Positions 1 to 14,400 of a stretch of 64,000 nucleotides of DNA are shown in pieces. Below the pieces are notes generated by a model. It did no database searches. It worked only from the letters and a program-made list of their open reading frames with translations, and was not told where the DNA came from. A program made the position numbers and the translations under genes. Position 1 is the stretch's first letter. Each line of letters starts with the position of its first letter. The stretch comes from Psoroptes ovis (lineage: Eukaryota > Arthropoda > Arachnida > Sarcoptiformes > Psoroptidae), in contig PQWQ01000004.1 of the NCBI GenBank assembly GCA_002943765.1, positions 434,001 to 498,000 of the forward strand, read 5' to 3'.

Positions 1-470
1 AGATAATAAAAATCATGGTGCTCCAAGTGATCAACAAAGACATGCAGGTGATCTTGGTAATATTGAAGCTAATCAAGATGGTGTTGCTGAATTTAAAATA
101 AATGATCATCAAATATCATTAATGGGTCCATATTCAATACTTGGTCGTGGTGTTGTTGTATGTATTTTCTCAATTTTTTTTCTCATTAAATCGATCAAAT
201 AAAAATAATGATGTTTTTGATATATTTCTACATTCAATTCCTATAAATTCCTTCACTTATTAAATTAACCGCTTATTCACTTTTTTAATCCTTTTTTTTC
301 TTCTTAATTTTCCCATCAATCATCCATTCAATTCATTCATTTTATTTTAGGTACATGCCAATCAAGATGATTTAGGCCGTGGCGGACATCAAGATAGCTT
401 GAAAACGGGTAATGCCGGTGGAAGAGTTGCATGCGGTATTATTGCATTAGCAGCTAATAAAAATAAATGA
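1..470 (+). CDS. Sod1: Cu/Zn superoxide dismutase, C-terminal part (5' end outside window)
   Basis: Copper/zinc superoxide dismutase converts superoxide to oxygen and hydrogen peroxide. The last two exons are visible: exon 1-157, intron 158-350 (starts GTATGT, ends TTTTAG, phase 0), exon 351-470 ending in TGA at 468-470. The first complete codon is at base 2. The upstream exon carries the family block NHGAPSDQQRHAGDLGNI, with the two zinc-ligand histidines and the aspartate, and then the LMGPYSILGR stretch. The last exon carries VVHANQDDLGRGG, which holds the copper-ligand histidine, and TGNAGGRVACGII, which holds the active-site arginine and the disulfide cysteine. It ends with a short Lys/Asn tail. 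I see no truncation within the visible part. Cytosolic and secreted forms cannot be told apart because the N-terminus lies outside the window. Confidence 0.95.
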
Positions 471-3400
471 GAAAAAAAGGAAAAATAATAGTAATTGATT
501 ACATGCATTTCAATCATCATACAAATTATCAACATCAACATCATTATTATTGCTATCATTGTTATGAGGATAATTAATAAAAACACACCAGAAAAAAAAA
601 CAAAACAGAAAAATCTAATTACGATATATCTATGGCATAATATAATAGAAATATTTCCAGATGAAAATAACTGCATAATTAATTAAATACATTTCTTTGC
701 TATTTGGAATTGATTTTCCCTAAAAATAAAACATTGAATAAAATTCAAAGAATTTTATATGATGATCAAATTCAATAAAAATATTAATTACTATTATTGA
801 AAATGTCTATTTAAATCTGTCTATCAATCTCATTCGATAATATACTTCCTACAAACTGTGATAATGATCATAATAATAATGGTGATGATTATGATATTTT
901 CTTCATTTTGATATTGCGAACAAGTATTATTGATAATAATAATAATAATAAATCAAGATAAATTTTCGGAAAAAATCTCTAAACAACAATAGTCTCACGA
1001 ATAGACTTGTATCTGTTGCATGTGAAACAAGTTTTTTTTTCTATACTTTTTTAATGTTTGAATCATTATCAAAAGGGTAAAAATATTCAATCTCTCAACC
1101 CTACAAGCACAGATATCGTTGTTGTGTATCTAAGGATATTTTCATAGACGATACCCTTCGATGAACAAAATTTAACCTCATTTATTTTATTTTGTTTAGT
1201 TTCGTTTTAAACAAATCTTAATCTATTGCAAAGCTAGAGATTGTTATTCGATAAAATTTTTTATTTTTCTCTCTGCTTTTTTTTTCGTTGATAATTTCTT
1301 CCGGATTCCACAAATTCAATACATGTAATTATTATTATTATTATTATTACTATGATTGTTAACATTAACATTATTATTATTATTTTATTTTTTCAAAAAT
1401 ATGAATCATTGCTAAAGAATGAATTGAATTTCATAATTGAAATTTTTCAAACATTTAAATTTACGTTTTGCTTGATAATGAATGAATGATTTACTCAGGA
1501 AAAAAAAGGAAATTGAATAATATGACATTCAACAACCTGTTGCTTCATTATGATATTTTGTTTGTTTGTAATAACATTGATTTTCAATGGAAATATATGG
1601 GCATGGATATTTTGAGTACTTGTTATTGATTATACGGAATTTATGGAAAAATTTTTATGTAAATAAAAATTACATTATAAATGTAATAATAATGATTTTT
1701 TTTTGAATTTTTCTTCATTTAATTTTCAATTAAATGACAATGGATTTCAATGTTATTGTTAATAATCATTATTGGCTTTATTGTTATTACTTTTTAATGA
1801 TTTTAAATGTAGAAAAATATAAATGATTATTATTTTTTTTATTATTATTTACAAACATCTTTAAATTCGATGCTATTAGCTACCTTGACACCATTCAAAG
1901 CAAAAGGAAAAGAAAGCATTTGAATTAAAATAAATATTCATTTTTCAAAAATAATAGTTATTATCATTGATTATTGTTGATTGGATAGCATTAATACCAT
2001 TTAAATATGGTGGATTATTTCACATTTGTGTTTCATTAAATGCAAATAATTTTAATAATTAATCATTTGTGCATAATTCCGGAGAGATTAATCATAAATC
2101 CATTCAGTCAAAAAACACTTTAAATTCTCATTTTATTTCAATGGAAAATTTTTCCGAAATTAAAACAAAGTTTTCAATGGATTTTTTTTCAAACCATTCA
2201 AAACATCTGTATTAAAAGTGTAAAAACAAATAGCAACCAATTTTGACCATCTGTGATGATAAAGTATCGGTCCTTTTTTATTTTATCATTTTTAAATGAT
2301 TATAATAAAACTAATTCACCATTCAAAAAAAAAATTTGGTTCAAAAACACATGTCTGGATTGTATCATAGGGTTACGATGAATTTAATGGTAATAATAAT
2401 GTTTAATTTAAAATGACACTGATGATTTCATTTTCGTTTCGCCTCGTTTGAATTTATTTGCATTCAAGCCAATGGGTAATGATAGAAATGAATGAAATTA
2501 AATAAAAACAATTGGTCATAGTTTTTTTTTGTGTCTCTCTTTGGTTGATGACCACCACCATATTTCATGTAAATATGAACATCTGGTTCATTTCTTTTCT
2601 GGGGATTTTAATTTAAGAAATTAATATTTTCCATTCAAATCAGTAATTTTAATTTGAATTGGAATCGTCCATATATTTTTGATTAGTTCATGTATGTGTG
2701 TGTGTGTTTGTATTTATTTTTTTGGAATCGACCAAAAAAAACAACATTCATCAATCTTTAGGTCCTTTGATGAAATCTTTGAAAAAAATTCATTCAATGA
2801 ATCGTTTAAGCCTGATTCAGTGATCAATTTTAGAAATAAATAGCCGAAAAACTATCAAATTTCTGTGTTTATTTTTCGAAAAAATTTTCTCCACTATTCA
2901 TTTCTGAGCAACTAATAACCAGAAAATTATAAACAATAAAATTTGAAAAAAAAATCAACAAAAACAAATCGATTTGTAATTTGTTGATGCATAGCGGTGT
3001 GATTAATACCACACAAACACACACACACACACACATAGCCATAACATTTGAATCATATTTGAATGATGAATAACATTGAAATATTTTGGTGAACAAACAA
3101 AAAAAAAATTCTTCAATAATTCAAATGAATAATCATAATAATTCAAATTGAATGACAAGTTTTTGTGTTTGAAATTTGTTCAATGTGTTTTTGATAAACA
3201 AAAACGTGACATATTGAAAATATATTCATTTGTTTATCTTTTGATATCTTTTACATATTCATGCATGTGTGTGTTTATATTTGATTGTTGAATTGTCATT
3301 GGTTTTTAAAATGATGACTTTTTTGTTTGGCTGTTTCGTAACCAGGATACCAGAAATCGACCAATTCAAATGAACGAATGAAAATTTTGTATATTTTATG

Positions 3401-6400
3401 CTTTTTAAATGAAAATATGGTTACCATAGTCTTAGAATTCAAATGTACAATGAATAATGAACGCTGAAATGATGATCAACAAATATTGCTACCACTCTCT
3501 GCTTTTGTAAACGAATAATTGTTTGTAATTGCAGCTATTGCTGCTGCTGCTGCTGCCATCAAATCAAAATCTCGACCACAACAACAATTGAAATACCACC
3601 AACAAAGATCAGAATTTACATGTTTTTTATTTTATATTTTTTGTTAGTTTGTTTGGTTTGATTGATTGATTCAATCATTCATTCATTCATTCATTCATTT
3701 ATTCAATCAATCATTAAATCATTAGTTTTGTTAATTCAATATTATTATCATCATCATTAAATGATTTTTTTAAAGTTGAAATTCTTCTAATTTTCTTTTA
3801 ATTAACATTTCAAAAGTCAATGATCTTGATCATATCAAAGAGTAGTGTCAATCAAAAAAATAAAAAATAATAATAAATGACAAGTGATTATTTTGTACGT
3901 AATTTCGCAAAGAATCAAAGAAAAATACAAATTTCAAATCCAAAATTCCAACTTGAATCTGAAACAAATCAAACAAAAAAAATTCATGATTCATACATTG
4001 CTCAATTATTATCAATCAAAAATCATTATGTATGATTCAACATAACAATTTAACAACAACAATTCAACAACATCAAACATCAACCAACCAATCGTCGATA
4101 TCAAAACATAATATTACTAAACAACTAATTCTATCCAACAAATGAATAAACTGAATGATGATCAAAACTCGATGAATTAATAATAATAATAATGATTTTC
4201 AGTGAACATGACAACAGCAACAACATACAAACAACATATAAAGCGACTAAGAAAACACACAGAGAAAATCAAATGAAATGAACAAAAAAAAAAAAACACC
4301 GGATTTATTTGTTTGATATTCACACAAAACTAAAAGGTAAAAAGAGAAATACATAGAGAGAGAGAAAAATGTTTTTGAAAATGTTGAAATGATAATTTAG
4401 GTGTGTGTGTGTGTGTGTAAATTGATGAATTTTAAACGAATAAGTAAACTGAAAAAAAACCTAAACAATTTCAAGTAGAAGCATCAAAAATGAATGAATT
4501 TTTTATGTATGTATGTATGCAAATACCAAATGCACATTATTTTTATTTGATCAAAGGCTATGTTTGCTTGTGTATGTGTGTGTGTAGGTATAATATTTTT
4601 TTTTTATTTATTTGAAAATTTCAGACATTTTTACTTGTTGTTACCTTGAAATTTTTTATTTTCTTGTTATTTTTGCTTTGTTTTTTTTTCTTCGAAGAAA
4701 TATTTATCCATTCATTCAATGATTCATCTATTCATTCATTCATTTACTTACTGACTGACTAACTTAACGACTAATTGTCAGTCTGATTTAGTCGAAAGAA
4801 GAAAAAATACATATTTATCCTATTAAAAAAAAAATAATAATCAGAAATGAAAAATGCTTCAAGTTTAAATTTTTGAAACAAGTCAAAACACAAATCAACA
4901 CCATCATCATCAAAACAATTATCATCGTTGAATGGCTTGGCTTTTGTTTAGTTTTCAATATCTTTGTCATTGTCAATTGCCGATTGTTAATTGTATGTAT
5001 TTTCTTAAGAAAAAAATTATTTTTTTTTTGTGAAAACTTTTCTTCAGTCTTGCACTGACTACTACATTCATTCATTGATTGTTACCTTTGCTTATTTTCT
5101 TTTTGCTTCCAATGTTTTTTTTTTCAATCATTCATTTTTTAAATGATGATTATTCAGCAAATTTTAGCAAGTCAATGTGTGATCGAATCTATTTTGATTG
5201 ACATTTATCAATGCAATGAAATGAATGATTTAATTAATAGTGATGATTGAACTTGAATTTTCTAGAAAAAAAACAAATTATCTGTCACCATCAAATGAAA
5301 AAAATTCAAATGAATAAAGTGAAAACGAGATAATCATATAATCATTTAATGAGTGATTTAAGTTCATTTTTTTGTTAAAATGTCATTTTTTTGTGAAATA
5401 AATGTGCTTTTTTTTCGATTGATTCTATGCCGTTGAAAAAAATGAATATTTTCACATCATGAGGAGATGCAAGAGAAAATTTTCCGTTATAATAATTTAT
5501 AAATTATGATTATTGAAACAAACATATGCATGAATATGTTTAAAGAAATGAATTCGATACTTTTTTTCCGATCAAATAAATTAACCGGAATCTTTTTTTT
5601 TTTTTTTTTTTTGTTTATTGAACAAAATACATTTTTTTTTAATGAATGATTTCTTCAAAAATTTCTTTGATTCGTCAAAATATTTCAAAAAAAAAAATTG
5701 ATTGATGTTTGATAGATTTATGATTTATTATACAATCATTTAAAATCAACGAAAAAATTTGTTTTTTTGAAAAAAAACACACACAAAAACAAGTAAGTTT
5801 TCTTTTTCAAAAAGAAATATGTCAAATAAGAGGAGTACAGAGGAAATGAAAAAAATAAAAATAAAAATAAAATGAATGAAAAATAAATGACTAAATCATC
5901 AATTTTGACATTTATTTTTCACATTCATTTTTCTTTGATGATTAGTGTGTATTTGAAGAGAGAGAGAGAGAGAGGGAAAGAAAAAATTGAGAAATAAGAA
6001 ATATTTATTCATATTTCTTCATATTTTAAATGTAAATATATATACATAAAGACATATTAGAAATCAATATTAATACTGCAAAAAAATTATTATTATCAAT
6101 TTTTAAATCAATTCGTTGTTATCATTATTTGCTTTCATTTTTGTTGATATCAAATGAAATGAAATTGAAATGTAAAGCATTTCTTTCGATTATCTGGAGC
6201 ATTATTATCATTTCACGTTTTTTTTTTTTTTTTTTTTTTGTTTATTCATTCAATTTTTTTTCATTCAATATTTCATTCAGAAAAAAAGCCATAAATTGGA
6301 TTTATATGTGTGTTTGTGTGTGTGTGTGTGTGTGTAAGATTTTGCACTATTGCAACATTTTCCTAAGAAAAAAGAAAACATTTTTTTTTCTACTTGAAAT

Positions 6401-6567
6401 TGTGACTTGAATTTTGTATGAATCAATTTTTCTCAATTATTTTTGTTCAATTTTTTATTTTCAGATTGTTTTTTCTCTTATCTAAATATATTCTATTGAT
6501 TCTATACAATTGAATGATCATAAATTATTAAAAATATATTAATTGTTCAAAAAATAATACAAAAAAA
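471..6567. other. AT-rich intergenic region with microsatellites, no gene recognised
   Basis: About 6 kb between the SOD stop codon and the ankyrin gene start. It holds several AATAAA-type polyadenylation signals shortly after the SOD gene (near 725-740). It also holds CA repeats (about 3010-3035), a CTG run (about 3541-3556), (ATTC)n (about 3675-3700), GT (4401-4418), GA (about 5957-5974) and GT (about 6307-6335), plus long poly-T tracts. The short open frames here translate to low-complexity Phe/Ile/Cys-Val repeats and are not gene-like. The promoter and 5' UTR of the ankyrin gene presumably lie near the right end, but I cannot place them. Confidence 0.6.
3010..3035. repeat. (CA)n microsatellite
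   Basis: Uninterrupted CA dinucleotides following an ACACAAAC start. Comparable GT runs lie at 4401-4418 and about 6307-6335. Confidence 0.9.
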
Positions 6568-9500
6568 ATGAAAATGAAAAAATTTTTCGATTCAATAAGA
6601 CGTTTGTCAACGACAACATCACCAACAACATCATCATCAACATTATCAACATTAAACATTGGACAAGGATTTAATCAACGAAGATTATCGATGACATCGA
6701 TACAATCAATGCCATCCATACGTGTTATTCGTGGTGGTTATAATATTGATCTACAAAAAGTGGATACATCATTTACTAAATTACATAAAGCATGTTATTT
6801 GAATAATGTTGAACGTGTGCGTAAACATTTACGCACAATAAATGTTAATTCTGTCGATAATTTTAATCGTACACCATTACATTATGCTGTTTGTAATGGT
6901 AATATGACCATTATCAAACATTTAATTACAAGTGGTGCTAATTTAGATATTCAAGATTGTGATGGCCGTACACCATTGATTAAATCGGTTGAATGTGGTC
7001 ATAATGATATTATAAGATTATTGGTTGATTCTGGTGCCAAAATTGATTTGACAGATAATGAAAATGGAAATACGGCATTACATTATTCACTACTTAACAA
7101 TAATGTTGATTCATCATTATACATTATTAGTAATGCAATGAATATTGATTATAATAAATGTAATAAAGTAAGTATGATTCATTTATTTATTTTTTATTTT
7201 TCTTTTCCATTTCATTTAGATGGTTTTTCTCAATTGAATGTTGCAACCTGGGAGATGAACAATTTAGAAATGAAAATCAATGTTAAGATGTTTGATCATA
7301 AAACAAAATAAAAAAAAATTCATGTCAATGTTTTGCACTGAAAAAAAATTTCAAAAATTTATATTGCCCCAGATTTTGTGTAAACATTGGTTAATAATGA
7401 TAATAGAAATTTATATTGATTTTTTTATTCAATGGAATTAATGAATGATTTCTTTTTTTTTCCATTTCAGAGAAAAGAAACGTATTTACATTTAGCTGCC
7501 AAAATAAAAAACCTTTATCCTGTCATTGAACCATTGATCGGTAATGGAATTAATATTGAAGCATTAGATGATTTTGGTCGTAATGCAGCCCAAATAGCTC
7601 AATTATATGATAATCGTGATTCATATTCATTGATAACTGCCTATATTAATGCTAAAAATCGTCCATATGATAATAATAGTGCCTTTGATGATGATCTTGA
7701 TGGTGATATTATAATCAAATCTGATGAAAAATCATCAAAAACAAATGATAAAACGAATAATGATTGTCATTCAATACGATCGATGCCTTCATCTTGTAGT
7801 CAACAATTATCACCTTATATAAGACCGAATAGTGAAAAATCTAAAAGACCTGATAATAATAATAATAATGAAAATGTTGATACAAATTCTATTGATCGTC
7901 GTTTGATTCGTAATAATAATCATCGTTATTCCGGTTATTTTGAAAATAAAGATTGGAAAATGAATCAATTGCGAAATGATCAACAAAATTTATATGCAAA
8001 TAATACAATACAAAGAAATTTATTAGCAACAACAACTTCTACACCGGTGAATACAAATAAAAAGGATAAAACATTAAGATCAAGTTATCATGAACCGATG
8101 TTATCATCATCGCCAACACCACAATCTCAATCAATGAAAAAATTTCAAAAAAGACAATCATGTACAAGCCTTATGATGATACAATCGATTGATGATGAAA
8201 ATTATGAAGATAACAATAATAGTGAACATATTTATGGCAATGTTTCATTGATACAAACATCATCATCATCATCATCCACCACAACATCGCCAACATTATT
8301 AATAGAAACAGCTCCACCACCACCACCACCGCCACCGAGAAAATCATCATTAACACCATCATCATCATCATCAACAACAACAGCACCATCATTTAGTCGT
8401 ACAAATAGTGATAAAAGTAATAAATTAATTATTGATACAAATAAAAATGCTATGAAAGAACAATTCTGTGAAACCATATCTGATTTTGATGAAATATTTG
8501 ATATAACATCAAATATTAATGATAATATTAATAAAAATAGAATCAAAAATAAAAATAATGATGATCTCATTATGAATCCAGATATATTATCAATCAAAAC
8601 TGAAACAATAAACACAGAGCTTAATAAAAACAAACATGATCAAAGTGAAAAATATTTAATCAATTCACATGGACCAGCTACACAAGCAGCATCAACCAAA
8701 ATTGTTGATAGTAATAACAAATATAAAAAATCGAATAATCATATTCTCAACGATTTCGTTGATGGCACTGGTACAAATAATAATGAACAATCTATTGTTT
8801 CAAACCTGAACAATTCATCCAAGATGATCAAGAAACTTTCCAGTAATAATAATGTTGACAATTGTCATACGGAAAATGTCATTGGTAAATTATCAAGCGC
8901 TAGTAATAATGATGTTGATAATAATAATTATAGAACTAATTTTGATAAAAGCATGGTGAAATCTGATACAAAATTAGCTACGAATTTGAAAACTTTTCAA
9001 ACAAATAATAATATGATTTCATTGAAAACAATCATCTCGTCATCATCATCATCATCATCATCGTCATCTTCATCTTCATCAAGTGATGAAGAATTTGAAA
9101 ATTCAATATTACAACAAAAACAGCAAAGAAAACGTTTGATAAAAAGAAAATTGATCAAATCAAAATCGATCAACAAAAATTCTAAAGAAACATTGAAGAA
9201 AAAATCGAATCTAAAAGTAAAATTAGGTAAATCAATCATTGTTTTTAAATGGAAAACAAACTTTTTCTGTTTTGTTTTGAAAATTTTAATTACAAAATTT
9301 TTCAATTTCTGTTTTTACTTTTTTTTCTAACATGACACCGTAATTAGATGCTAAAAATTCAATCAATCAATCAATGACAATCAACAATAATGATGGTGAT
9401 AATGAGATGAATAATCGTATTAATAATAATAAACAATTAAAACGAATCGAATCACAATCTACGATGAAAAGACAGCAAAAAAATCGTACAAAACGTTTTA

Positions 9501-11440
9501 ATACGATGGCTGATAATAATAATAATATCTATAATGATAAAAATAATGTAACAATGTTACAATCATCCATACCGAATAAACGTTGTAATCTACGTCGTAA
9601 ACAATCATCAATAATTCATCATCATCATCATTATAATTGTAATAATACTAATAATAATAATCGTCATTCAATGATTAATCGTGCAAGAAAATTTTTTCGT
9701 CGTTTGCCATCAACATCGACAACAAATTCGAATACAAATTCTAAAAATATAATCATAAATGATAATGATAAAAATTTACAAATAAAATCAAATAATGAAA
9801 AAAATGTTAATATTAATAATGAACATTATCATAATATTGATAAATGTAATAATGAACAGCGATCAAATAATAAATCTCAAGATAAATCATCATTAATCAT
9901 TTCTGATGATAATTTTGATGAAAATGGCAGCAATATTCATAATAATAATGTCGAAAATAGTGTTGTTAATCATAATCCAATTTTAAATTTGAATGATTCA
10001 AGATTTGAAAATCAAAATGATAATTTACGTTATCAGCGTTTATTAAAATCATTAAAAACAATATTGACATCATCTTCATCATCCTCATCCATCAATAATA
10101 ATGATGAAATTGAACAAAATATTTATAATATCAATGATCATGAAGAATCATCAATAATACTTAATATAAATCGTTTATTACAAGAAAATCAAAAATATCG
10201 ATGCGAATTGAATGAAAAAAATAATGAAATATTATCATTACGAAATGATTCACAACAGTTACATAATCAAATACAGAACATATGTAAATATTTTAATAAT
10301 CTTGAAGATCGTTTAAATGATAATAATGCTGGTAATAAATTGAATTTAATCACTGATAATAATGATCAACGACAACCAGATGATTATGAAAAACAAGAGC
10401 AACAGCAGAAACTGTCATCACCGATTATGATGATGAAAAATGATAATTGTCAAATATTGTCACCATCAGCTGCCACGATGGCATCAACACCTTTGAAATC
10501 AAAATCATCATCATCATCATCAACCTGTTCGATAGCGAATCGTTTAAATGAATTAATTAAAAAATTTGATGAAAATCTATTATCGATGAATATGATCAGT
10601 CAAAAACGTATGCTCAAATTTGATGAAGAAATACGACAACATCATGATCAAATTAAATTTATGATGAATGAAATACAAAGATTGAAATCGAATAATAATA
10701 ATATTCCAATGAATTCAACTATATGTAATGATATTGATTTTGGAAATTCATTTGTTCATGAATCTGATAATAATTATGCTAATAATGTTGATGAATATAA
10801 TAACAATGTTGCTCATCGTGAAGTGGATATTCACTATGATGATGAAGGTTTTGATAACAATAACATAATTAATGTGAATAATGGAGATAACGAAGAGAAA
10901 ATTGATAAACAATTAACAGGAATATTGATTAATGATGATGAAGTATCGATTAATGATGATGAAACGACTAAAAATTCCAATGAAAAAATAAATAGCACAA
11001 ATAATAATGTAAAAAAATGTAATTTACAACGTAAAAAGAGTTTTTCACTTGGAAATTTATTCAATTTAGATTCATTAAATAATATATCAATGCTAAATAA
11101 TGATAATAATTTCGATAATGAAAAGAAATTTGATATTAATGAACAACAACAATTTGGTAGTTATGAATGTTTGAAATTATACAATGATTTAAATGATAGC
11201 AACAATAATAATAATAACAATGATAATTCACCATATTGTACATCACCACGACCATTTTCAATGACAAAACGTCGTAAATCAACCGGTTATGATTCATTGC
11301 AACAGCAGCAATATAATCCATATACATCCAATACGATTGATACAAATTTACATTTTATTCATTTTGATTCATTTTCACATAAATCAAAATATTTTCAACA
11401 GAAAATAATGGAACTGCGTAAACAATTGATAATCAATTAA
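6568..11440 (+). CDS. Ankyrin-repeat protein with long Asn/Ser-rich disordered tail
   Basis: Three exons join in frame: 6568-7167, 7471-9226 and 9348-11440. The introns are 7168-7470 (GTAAGT...TTTCAG, phase 0) and 9227-9347 (GTAAAT...TTAG, phase 1). The product is about 1,482 residues. Residues about 65-245 form roughly five ankyrin repeats (for example RTPLHYAVCNGNMTIIKHLI, then DGRTPLIKSVECGHNDIIRL), and the first intron falls inside the repeat array. Ankyrin repeats mediate protein binding. The rest is low complexity: Asn, Ser, Asp and Lys runs, a proline run near 8312-8335, a basic patch around 9120-9220, and a likely coiled coil at about 10156-10315 (heptad-like Leu/Ile with LLQENQKYRCELNEKNNEIL). 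The start ATG is the first in the frame and is followed by a second Met two codons later. A scaffold or adaptor role is inferred. I recognise no orthologue, and a distant resemblance to ANKRD26-type ankyrin plus coiled-coil proteins is only architectural. Confidence 0.8.
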
Positions 11441-14400
11441 ATAATCAAAAAAAAAAATGTCCATTTTCATGATTTATAATTTATTTTTATTTTTCAAATT
11501 TTTTTCCCATAAATTTTGTATTTTTCAATTGTGTGAAATTTTGTGAAAATTTACACATTTTTCTATGATCTTTACCATATTTGAAAGATAATTTTGAATC
11601 AAATAAATGAATCAATATTTTTGGGGTCAAATTGCAAATCAAATGTTGATGCCTAATTCATTGAATTTAATCATGTCATTATGTTTATTTTCAATTTAAA
11701 AAAAATGTAAAAGGAATCCGATTCCATTTGAGCTTTGAGATGATGAAAAAAAGATTTTTAAAATGAAAATCTTCAGAGAAAACTTCGTAGAAAAAAATTG
11801 GAAAAATATTCTCAAATTATTTGAAAATGATCATCATTATTTTGGAGATGAAATTTTGAATATAATTGATACAAGTAAGCAAAAAAAAATTGAGTGAAAA
11901 ATTGCAACATAATCTCGAAAGCATTGGCAAACATCAGCAACAACAACAAAATCAACAGCAACAACAACACCAACAACGAAAAACATGATTTTAAAAATCA
12001 AAATAGAAATTAATTTAGGTCAAATCACTATAGATTGAAGAATTATTATTATTATTATTCCTGAAATAAATTTGAAACTTTTCATTTTTTTTCCTCGTCC
12101 ATATTCAAAGAATTACACATTTTTATTATTATTATCATCATTGCTATTATTAGTAGCTTTACAACGAATCTACATAAGAATCATGTACGGAACCAAATAA
12201 AAAAACATTAGAGAATCAATGAGGAAAAACAATAAATTCAAGGAAAGAATGTATATTAATAATGATAATAATAACAAGAATAAATGAGTAAATTTTTCAT
12301 TTTTCTCTCTTAAAACATTCTTGACAATTTGCATTATCATCATCATCATCATCATTATTATTACTATTATTATGGTTGTTTCATGAATATTTGTATATTG
12401 TTAAGTCAATTGTTTACCAATGTTTCATTGGTGAAAAAAAAAATAGTGCAATGTCATTATAATTATTAATATTATCAAAATCACGATTTTTTTGATTGAA
12501 AATCATTGTTTTTTCATAAATATAAAAAAACTGTGATGAAACATTTTGGCGACATTTTTTCCACACATACATACATTGTGTACCGTTGTTTGTTTGTCGG
12601 TTTATTTATTTATTTATTAAAGAAAACATTTTCACACAAAAAAAATGTATATTTTGCATTGAAATCAGCGAAAATTTAGGTCGAATATTGTTTCATTTTT
12701 TTTTCCATATTTCAATATTTGTGAATTCAATGAAAAACGAATACAAGATATAATAAATTACGAAACATTCCATATAATCAATAACTGTCTGGTTTATTAT
12801 TATTATTTTCTATGAATTTAGTATCAAGGATTTGAATAAAATTCTGATATTTTTTTTCAAATAAAAAATAAATTGAAATGTGAAATAAATTAGTTACAAT
12901 CATTGAGTGGCTGTATTTATTTCGCATTTTATTTTATTTTCCATAAAAAACGATTCAAATCAAGGATCAAACTTTAATAATAATAATAATAATTGAAGAA
13001 TGAGTTTTGATTCTTGAAAGAAATAATTTAAATCACGAATTTTAAACATTATTAAAAGCATTCCATTTTTTCCATATACACCATCATATCATATAAATCA
13101 GCATGGAATCTTGACGAAATTCTTTTACTCGAAATTCTTGATTTTTTTTTTTTTGAGAAAAAATCAAAAAATTTCAATACAGGATTTTATTTTATCTGTA
13201 TTTAACCATTCGACTACATTCAAATGCTCCATTTTTCTCAATAAAAAAAAATAAGCTTAAAATTTGTTTCAATCATTGATTTCATTGAACACATTGAAAA
13301 AAAAAATCGTTTTCCATTCGATTATGATGGATTTAAAATTTTCCATCGATTCGAAATTTATTTTAATTATATTTACCCTAATATTTTGTCGTTGAAATTT
13401 GAAGAATCGAAAAAAAATATTGGCAAAATATATGCAAATGAAAATCTTTTTTTCCCGATTATTGGTTTTATAAAAATGAAAATTTTCATCCATTTATCAT
13501 TGATACTTTACATCGATGTCTCTGATTAAAATTAATGTAGAATTCAATTATGAATAAAATAAATCTTTAAAATACAAAGATATTTGAATGTATATGAATT
13601 TTAGTTTTAAATAATAATGAATTTCACTGTAAATAATAATAATAATGATAATGATAATGATGAAATATGTAAAAAAAAAATCAAAACTTGTTGCATTCAT
13701 CAATCATTATCATTATCATTATTATTATTATTCTAAATATAATTATAATTATTGATAAATGTTTAATTAAACATACAGCTACAACGACAACAACAACCAC
13801 TTAAAAACATTTATTAAATTTCATAAATTCATTATTATTATTACTATTATATCGAAATGTTGTGGTTGTGTTGTTGTGATTGTTTGTTGTTTAAATGATA
13901 ATGATAATGATGATGATTATTGATTAATGCTTGTTTGTTTATTCTTCATCCTCATCATCATCCTCATCATCATCATCAATAAATATTGATAATGATCAGA
14001 TATTAATGTTTTTTTTTTCTTGGATTTTCCATAAATTATTCATTTATTCATTCAATTATTTACCATTTCATATTGATTTATTTCAAATTTCCAATTCAAT
14101 TTTTCGACAATATTTCAATGTTAACACGAAAGAAATTCAGGGAAATGAGAAAAGTAATAATCCATGAAATTTCATTTTTAAGATTCTTCTTATGATTCTG
14201 ATCGATCCTATCGATGATAATCCAAATGTTTTCAATTATTTTTCTCGGAAAAAAAAATTCAGCTGATGTATTTCGCTTGAATCGATTCATTGAATATAAC
14301 TTTTTGTGACTGACAATATTCAGGGGTAACCAAAATATGTTTATGTTGAAAATATTCTTCAACACCTGAGCCAAAGTCTGTCAACCAGATAACCCTTTGT

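Noticed and set aside
3675..3700. Regular (ATTC)n repeats that might suggest an array with spacers
   Set aside because: It is a plain tetranucleotide microsatellite without spacers. CRISPR arrays are not expected in an animal nuclear genome.
8232..8633. Minus-strand open frame with poly-Gly and poly-Asp inside the ankyrin gene
   Set aside because: It is the antisense reading of the proline run and TCA repeats of the coding strand. The + strand frame is longer, spliced and carries the ankyrin repeats.
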